The notes under the pieces: generated by a model
Database searches by the model: none
What the model saw: the letters and a program-made list of their open reading frames with translations, nothing else
Told to the model about the DNA's origin: nothing
Part shown: positions 59,090-64,000 of the stretch, one piece after another
How the letters are laid out: each line of letters starts with the position of its first letter
How positions within the stretch are numbered: position 1 is the first letter of the stretch
Assembly: GCA_035235625.1 (NCBI GenBank)
Contig: CP141143.1
Span: 46,485,178-46,549,177 of the forward strand
Direction: 5' to 3'
Origin: Saururus chinensis
Lineage: Eukaryota; Streptophyta; Magnoliopsida; Piperales; Saururaceae
DNA: 64,000 nucleotides
Made by a program: the position numbers and the translations under genes

Positions 59090-59520
59090 AACTGTCCAAG
59101 GCCCACCTGTTGTTCCAGTCTTTTTTACACGTCACTTATTGCTCCTACTCATGTATTTCACAACAGTTGTCTTTTAAGTGCTGAGATAATGGCTGCAAGT
59201 ATACTTTCAGACTCATTGAAAGTGAATTTTAATATATTAGAAATCAGAGAGCCGGGAGTGGCACTGGAGACATATAAAGCAGCTGTCCGTTTTGAGGGTG
59301 AAAGGATTAACTGGGTTTTATGCATCTTGTCATTTTAGGTTTTTCTTTTATAAGCTTTTATGTATGAAATCTTTCTTGTCAATGTGGTTTGGCAGTGAAA
59401 AGTTAAGTGTAAACCTTGTTTTAACCTGCCTGGTCAATCTTCTCTTTGGACATTATCAAAGTATTGCCTGTATCTATATCCTTTCTTGGACATATTCTTT
59501 TAATAGAAGGTTAATTATCT
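59090..59520. repeat. Direct repeat, copy 2
   Basis: This is the downstream partner of 57962-58390. It differs by small indels including an extra GGGAGTGGCACTGGAGACA near 59256. It ends about 170 bp before the RAD52-like exon. Confidence 0.85.
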
Positions 59521-59687
59521 TGTTAGCTAATGGCACATGTAACAATGAAAGGTATTTAATGTTGTGAAAATGGTTTAGTGTTTGTTGTGCTGCCATTTTT
59601 TCTCAGTTGACTTTCTTATTTGATTTTTTTTTAATTTATTGAAAAGGCAACACTTTTTTTATACAAAATTTCTTGGAATATGCTTAG

Positions 59688-59822
59688 ATTCATCGGGAGT
59701 CAAGTGGAACTGCTTCCACTGATGACATAGATCCAGTACGGACAGCTGAAGCAATAGCATTCCGTCGAGCATGTGAACGCCTTGGAGTTGGGCTTCATCT
59801 CTATCACGAGGATATGATCTAG
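59688..59822 (+). CDS. Terminal exon of a RAD52-like organellar DNA-repair protein
   Basis: After an acceptor (ATGCTTAG) the frame reads IHRESSGTASTDDIDPVRTA, then EAIAFRRACERLGVGLHLYH and EDMI, then TAG. Plant RAD52-like proteins (single-stranded-DNA annealing in mitochondria, plastids and nucleus) end with a closely similar block: RES.GT...DPV..AE.IAF..AC.R.G.GL.LYHED. The stop falls where the family ends, so this may be a true last exon. I could not find the upstream exons in 55-59 kb. It is therefore either the end of a gene with cryptic exons or a lone captured fragment. A solo LTR starts ten bases after the stop, in what would be the 3' UTR. Confidence 0.62.
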   Translation: MHRESSGTASTDDIDPVRTAEAIAFRRACERLGVGLHLYHEDMI

Positions 59823-59831
59823 AACTGAATT

Positions 59832-60154
59832 TGTTATGATTTCGAATTAGAACTTTCTTTATTAAGTATGCCTTAGTTTAGGTTTGCTTTCCTAGTTTAG
59901 AATTGCTTATTAAAGGTAGGATTTTATTGTTATTGCTTTCCTACTTTAGATTTGCTTCCTAATCCGAGGAGGCTCAAGTCTATAAATCATGTAATCTCCC
60001 ACATTCATGAATTACGAATTTTGAGGAGTGAATTAGTCTAGTTTATTTATCTTCTCTGACCCTCCCTAACTCTCTTCCTCTTATTATTATTCTTCTTCTT
60101 CCCCACCTATATTCTTTCCTTAATTTCGCCCTTGTAATCCTAGGGGTTACAACA
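59832..60154 (+). mobile_element. Solo LTR, 323 bp
   Basis: It starts TGTTATGATTTCGAATTAG and ends GGGGTTACAACA with a perfect GAATT duplication (59827-59831, 60155-60159). Internal CTATAAATCATG may be the TATA box. Same family as 56400-56688. Confidence 0.88.
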
Positions 60155-60813
60155 GAATTAAACTTCCATCCAAGGTGAGCAATCCTTTCATTTATGATTA
60201 TTAACCTGTTACATGGTTGTATCTGCACATTTACTAGTTTGTTGGTTATAGGCTTTCATTGTACATGTTTTGGTCAAATTTTGTAACAGACTTTATGAAG
60301 CATGAGGGAAAGTGTTTTGTATGACTCTTGGTTGATATGATGATTTAGAACTGAATTAAGCCCCAATCCATGGGAAGCACTCCTTTTATTTTGGGCTTCC
60401 TGACTATGTTCCTGGTTGTATGAGCTGCACATTTGCTAATTTGTTGTTTACAGGATTCCATTGTGTGAATGTTGGCCAAAATTGTAAGCGATGTTATGAA
60501 ACATGGGGACAATCCAGAAAGATTTCTGTCTTTGACTTTTGGTTGAAAAGATGAGATATCTTTCATTTGTTCAAGAAGGAATGGTTAAAGTTTTTAATAG
60601 ATAAGTAATCTCGGGCTGCCCACGTGCATTATGCGTTCCTACAATCATGAGATCTCTCTCTCAGCATCTCTACTGAGCCACGAGATCAGGTAGAAATGAA
60701 AATCCAAATTTCGGTGAGATCCCGACGAGATCTCGCCAAGAGGGCTGAGATCGGGACTCCTCCTCCCGAGCAATCGAGCTATTGCATCTCTCAGGCTCAG
60801 CCGGTGGACGCCC
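60155..60813. other. Duplicated 3'-UTR-like DNA
   Basis: The stretch after the LTR (about 60208-60360) recurs diverged at 60396-60560, with GGTTGTAT.(G)CTGCACATTT(A/G)CTA and GACT(C/T)TTGGTTGA. The phrase TTAGAACTGAATT at 60345 repeats the bases just after the RAD52-like stop codon, so the exon's tail was duplicated. No coding region is seen. Confidence 0.5.
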
Positions 60814-61062
60814 ATGGCCGATGTGGCCAGCCTGAGTGCTCCCACGACGGAGGTACAGGAGCCATCCCGGTCTGAGCCAGTGGATTAAACTCTGCTCGCC
60901 CAACTAGCGCCCACGCCGGAAGAGCTGGTCGCAAAGGCCATAGCTCCGGTGAAGCGGGAGTACCTTCGCCCGTCGCCTGTCTGGTCCTCCTCTTCCTCTA
61001 ATAGCGGAATCCAAGTCGAAGCGGCAGCTCAAACTGGAGTCCAAAAATTAGTTCTACAATGC
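60814..61062 (+). pseudogene. tRNA-dihydrouridine synthase DUS3, broken first exon
   Basis: The frame starts MADVASLSAPTTEVQEPSRS, hits a stop, then continues in the same frame with TPEELVAKAIAPVKREYLRP SPVW. After a frameshift comes ESKSKRQLKLESKN and another stop. The block TPEEL(V/I)A(R/K)A(I/V).PVK...LRP followed by KSKRQLK is the conserved N-terminal part of plant DUS3-like enzymes, which reduce a uridine in the tRNA variable loop. The zinc-finger and catalytic TIM-barrel regions are absent. It is GC-rich against AT-rich flanks and clearly non-functional. Confidence 0.72.
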
Positions 61063-61922
61063 GGCCTACCAAGTTCCAGTTCCAAGTAGGATTCAAACTT
61101 CCAAGTAGTAACCAAACCGAAAGAGGGTAAGTACTTAAAAAAGGTATCTTCAAAACTTCCACCTTCAGGACTCTTTCCTGAGACGAGCCTATAAAAATTC
61201 TTCAACATAGGTCAAAATCAATATGAGAGTTCAAAGCCACAAAATTGTCACCGGAGTTCAGAGCCACGAAATTGTCATTGGCCAGCAAGAGGTATTATTC
61301 TGCATCTTCCTCTATTCATCTCTATTTTCGTAATTACATAATAAAATTCCCTGTAGTATTGTTATAAAACAGAGTATAGTGTAGATAAAATTCAGCTCAA
61401 ACTATCAATAGATAAGGGTTACCTTTTGATCCTATTATATGAAATCTTAAATCTTTGCTTTTCTAATATTCTCCTTACCTAGGCTGTTATTTTTCTTGCT
61501 TTTCTTCTAGAGACATATTCACCTGATTTAATTTTTCAAAATAGTGCTTGTGCTTTATATTCATAAGAATAATATTGAAGACTATGACAAGAATCACTGG
61601 GTAATTGCAATAATGCAAGGCATATCTGGTCAAATTCTATTCAGTCAACGCTTTGGACATTGGCACTTGGTAGAACATTAAATCTGGAAAGGCAACCATG
61701 GTTCAAAAATAAATCTGGAAACACATGTAAAACTTTAGCAATAAATTTGAAGCCAACCAGAATATCTCAAACATCAAATATATATGTGAAATACGGCCAT
61801 TACTAATCTCTACAAAGATAATACAATGACATGATTCCAATTGCATAATCTGTTCAAAGACAAAATAGTCCTGCATGATGCCAATTGGATTTTGTAGTTG
61901 ATCCCTCAGTAACTGCCAATTG
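61063..61922. other. Spacer with a 27-bp tandem duplication
   Basis: GAGTTCA(A/G)AGCCAC(A/G)AAATTGTCA occurs twice in tandem near 61227-61280. No gene is seen. The right part (61700-61920) may be decayed Helitron sequence. Confidence 0.45.
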
Positions 61923-62895
61923 GTGGTTGTGTTCGGTGGGGATTTCGGCAAGTGTTGCCAGTTATACCTCGTGGAGCAAGAGAGGAAATTGTTGATGCAT
62001 CCTTGGTACGCTCATGTATTTGGAAAAATGTTGAGATATTGCCACTAACTAAAAATATGCAAGCGAGGAGTGACCCTGATTTTTGTTCATATTTTCTTTG
62101 TGTTGGACACGGTGATAAGTCTTGTGTTCAAGATGATTATATTTGCATACTATTAAATTGAAGCTATTGATTTTGAAGTTGGAACTTCTACGCTAATTAC
62201 TGAGATATTCCCATCTATAGAAACACGGGTTCAAGACCAATCTTATTTGGCAGAAAAATGCATATTGACCACAAAGAATGAATATGTTGACCAAATTAAT
62301 ACTAGGGTTGTGTCATTATGTATTAGTGAGACAATAACATACTACAATTATGATATGGTAGTTGACGATACCAACAATTACTATCCACTGGAGTTTTTAA
62401 ACACACTAACTCCGAATGGCTTGCCACTACATAAATTGGTCCTCAAGAAAAATTGTCCAGATATGTTATTGTAAAACTTAGATCCTAGAAATGGTTTGTG
62501 TAATAGAACAAGATTGATTTGCATCAACTTTGAATAGAATGTTATATATGCAGAAATTGCAAATGGAGAATACAAGAGAAAAGTGCTTTCTTGCCAAGAG
62601 TTCCTCATATGCCAACCGATAATGAAAAATGCCCATTATGTTTTAAACGTGAACAATTTCCGATAAGATTGACGTTTGCAATGACCATTAATAAAGCACA
62701 AGGTCAAAGTCAAATGATTGAGCATGTAGGGTTGTACTTATCGAAGCCAGTTTTTTCTCATGGTCAATTATATTTTGCTTTGTCAAGAGGTACAACTAAG
62801 TCAAAAACAAAAATTTTTTTTAAATGCTCTACAAACAATAAACTACTACTTGAAGTGACAAAAAATGTTGTATTTAAAGAAGTATTTACTAGATA
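61923..62895 (+). pseudogene. Helitron helicase (PIF1-like), C-terminal part
   Basis: The frame opens VVVFGGDF and, after a one-base loss, continues VLPVIPRGAREEIVDASLVR, then AEKCILTTKNEYVDQIN, DDTNNYYPLEFLNTLTPNGL, PLHKLVLKKNCPDMLL, (after more breaks) FPIRLTFAMTINKAQGQS and VFSHGQLYFALSRGTT. These are the later helicase motifs of plant Helitron RepHel proteins, which resemble PIF1 5'-3' helicases. The Rep nuclease domain and Walker A part are not in the window. Stops and frameshifts make it non-functional. Confidence 0.9.
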
Positions 62896-62997
62896 ATTTG
62901 TAAGTTCTATTATAATTAATGTTTGGTTAATGATTTTTTATGTCGATCTTTCATTGATAACTTGACTATATTTTTTTAAATTGTTTTATCAGATTTG

Positions 62998-63905
62998 TAA
63001 TGGCTATGAATTACATTCCAATATCTAAGTTGTCAGCAAGCATGGATAAGTAGACAATAAAATGTTTAATCTTCGAGGAGAGCAAAATATGCTCATATGA
63101 CAATTCAAAAGGATTAGGGATAGTTATGAATATTCGTGTTGTTGATGAAGAGCTTTGATCTACAATAACTTGTTTTTTTTTTACAATATACCTATTATTT
63201 TAAATTTCTTGCAACATAATTATATTGTTGTTACTTACATGAGTCAATATGTTTTTTATTTTTATTCTATGGTATTGGGTTTTACCATTCAACTGTCAGT
63301 GTTTAATGACTTTGTTGAAATTTCAAAAGTAATGTTGTAGAAGGTAAATCATATTACATATTAAATGGGTTGATAAAACATTTAGTTGCAAGATATGGAT
63401 GTGGTACAACTGACTACAAGATCATCATACGAAAAAATACCACAATTACCCTTGTACTAGAAGCATTGGCTATTCTTGTGCCAACCAAACCACAATAACT
63501 CTTTTAGATGCACTTCAAATGCCAAAAATATTTATGAAACAATCAGTAAGTAGTAGAACTTATAAATATATATACAAAAAACTTTTACATATAGTAATAT
63601 TCTAATCTTAGTTTCATGTTCTTGGAGTTGTAATTAGTGTTGGCAAACAAACAATTGTGCAACAACAAAATGGGACTGAAGTCAATCGTCAATCGATTGA
63701 ATTGATTGATAAAATGTAAATTAAAACATTTTTTTTACATATATAGAATTTTATTTTCTTAAACTTTGTTTTATTGTATAGCAGCACTATTCCAATTTCT
63801 ATCACCCTATGTGGGAGATCATGGAAAAAGATGTTGCACTACTTGAGGAATCCCATGACAATTATCATGCTATATTATTAATAGCATTGCGTGTACAAGA
63901 ATTTT
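62998..63905 (+). pseudogene. RPA70-like ssDNA-binding gene of the Helitron
   Basis: Pieces after the helicase read MAMNYIPISKLSASMDK, a stop, TIKCLIFEESKICSYDNSKG and LGIVMNIRVVDEE. Later come GKSYYILNGLIK (about 63345) and IPISITLCGRSWKK (about 63790). They match the OB-fold single-stranded-DNA-binding proteins (RPA large-subunit type) that accompany plant Helitrons. Introns or decay separate the pieces. The Helitron 3' hairpin and CTRR end were not identified before the window stops. Confidence 0.65.
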
Positions 63906-64000
63906 GAGGTATTCTTTTTACATACTCATGTTTAAATTATTTTTCCTGTACATAAATATAACACCATATATAATCATACCTTAGTCTATTATAATCTGAT

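Overview
This is nuclear DNA of a flowering plant. The evidence is intron-containing genes with GT/AG junctions, an aspartic protease of a plant-specific type, plant LTR retrotransposons (one primed by tRNA-Asp), Mutator-like, CACTA, Helitron and Stowaway remnants, and many solo LTRs. GC-rich exons in AT-rich surroundings suggest a monocot, but I cannot name a species. I saw no rRNA, tRNA or CRISPR. Nearly everything here is transposable element or gene debris.

Layout. 0-6.8 kb: a possible minus-strand first exon (928-1122), a three-copy tandem repeat, a broken Mutator-like (MULE) transposase (2414-5160), and two exon-like pieces of an unrecognised gene. 7.5-13.5 kb: a decayed TAGCGACG-type repeat, a 3.2-kb solo LTR (8151-11396), a foldback MITE (12537-12664) and an 0.84-kb solo LTR (12672-13512). 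14.2-16.8 kb: the one clearly intact gene, a two-exon secreted aspartic protease (487 aa), preceded by duplicated promoter segments. 16.9-17.9 kb: a Stowaway-ended element carrying a piece of a PRP28/RH21-type DEAD-box helicase gene.

18-34.5 kb: a solo LTR (18000-19456), then a same-strand mosaic of gene fragments that keep their introns: a Gfo/Idh/MocA oxidoreductase 5' end, several exons of the 26S proteasome ATPase RPT1, one exon of an S9 prolyl-oligopeptidase-like protein, and an unrecognised exon. A 4.46-kb CACTA element (20629-25092) sits in an RPT1 intron. A 7.37-kb gag-protease-only Ty3/gypsy element (26859-34229), of the same family as the solo LTR but on the opposite strand, sits exactly on a splice donor.

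34.6-50.3 kb: further CACTA-type DNA made of long GA-rich arrays alternating with TAGCGACG palindromes, small gene fragments, a perfect 31-bp hairpin (43354-43423), and a ~3.2-kb tandem duplication whose second copy gained a 401-bp solo LTR. 50.3-54.3 kb: an Ulp1-like (C48) protease remnant, a 34-bp minisatellite, and an unusual set of five diverged copies of a short peptide-coding module that I cannot match to any family. 54.3-64 kb: two solo LTRs of one family, a terminal exon resembling plant organellar RAD52-like proteins, a broken first exon of tRNA-dihydrouridine synthase DUS3, and the helicase end plus RPA-like gene of a Helitron.

The aspartic protease is probably the only working gene that lies wholly in the window. 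The rest records repeated gene-fragment capture and nested insertion. Most identifications come from recognising conserved motifs by eye, and boundaries of decayed elements are approximate.
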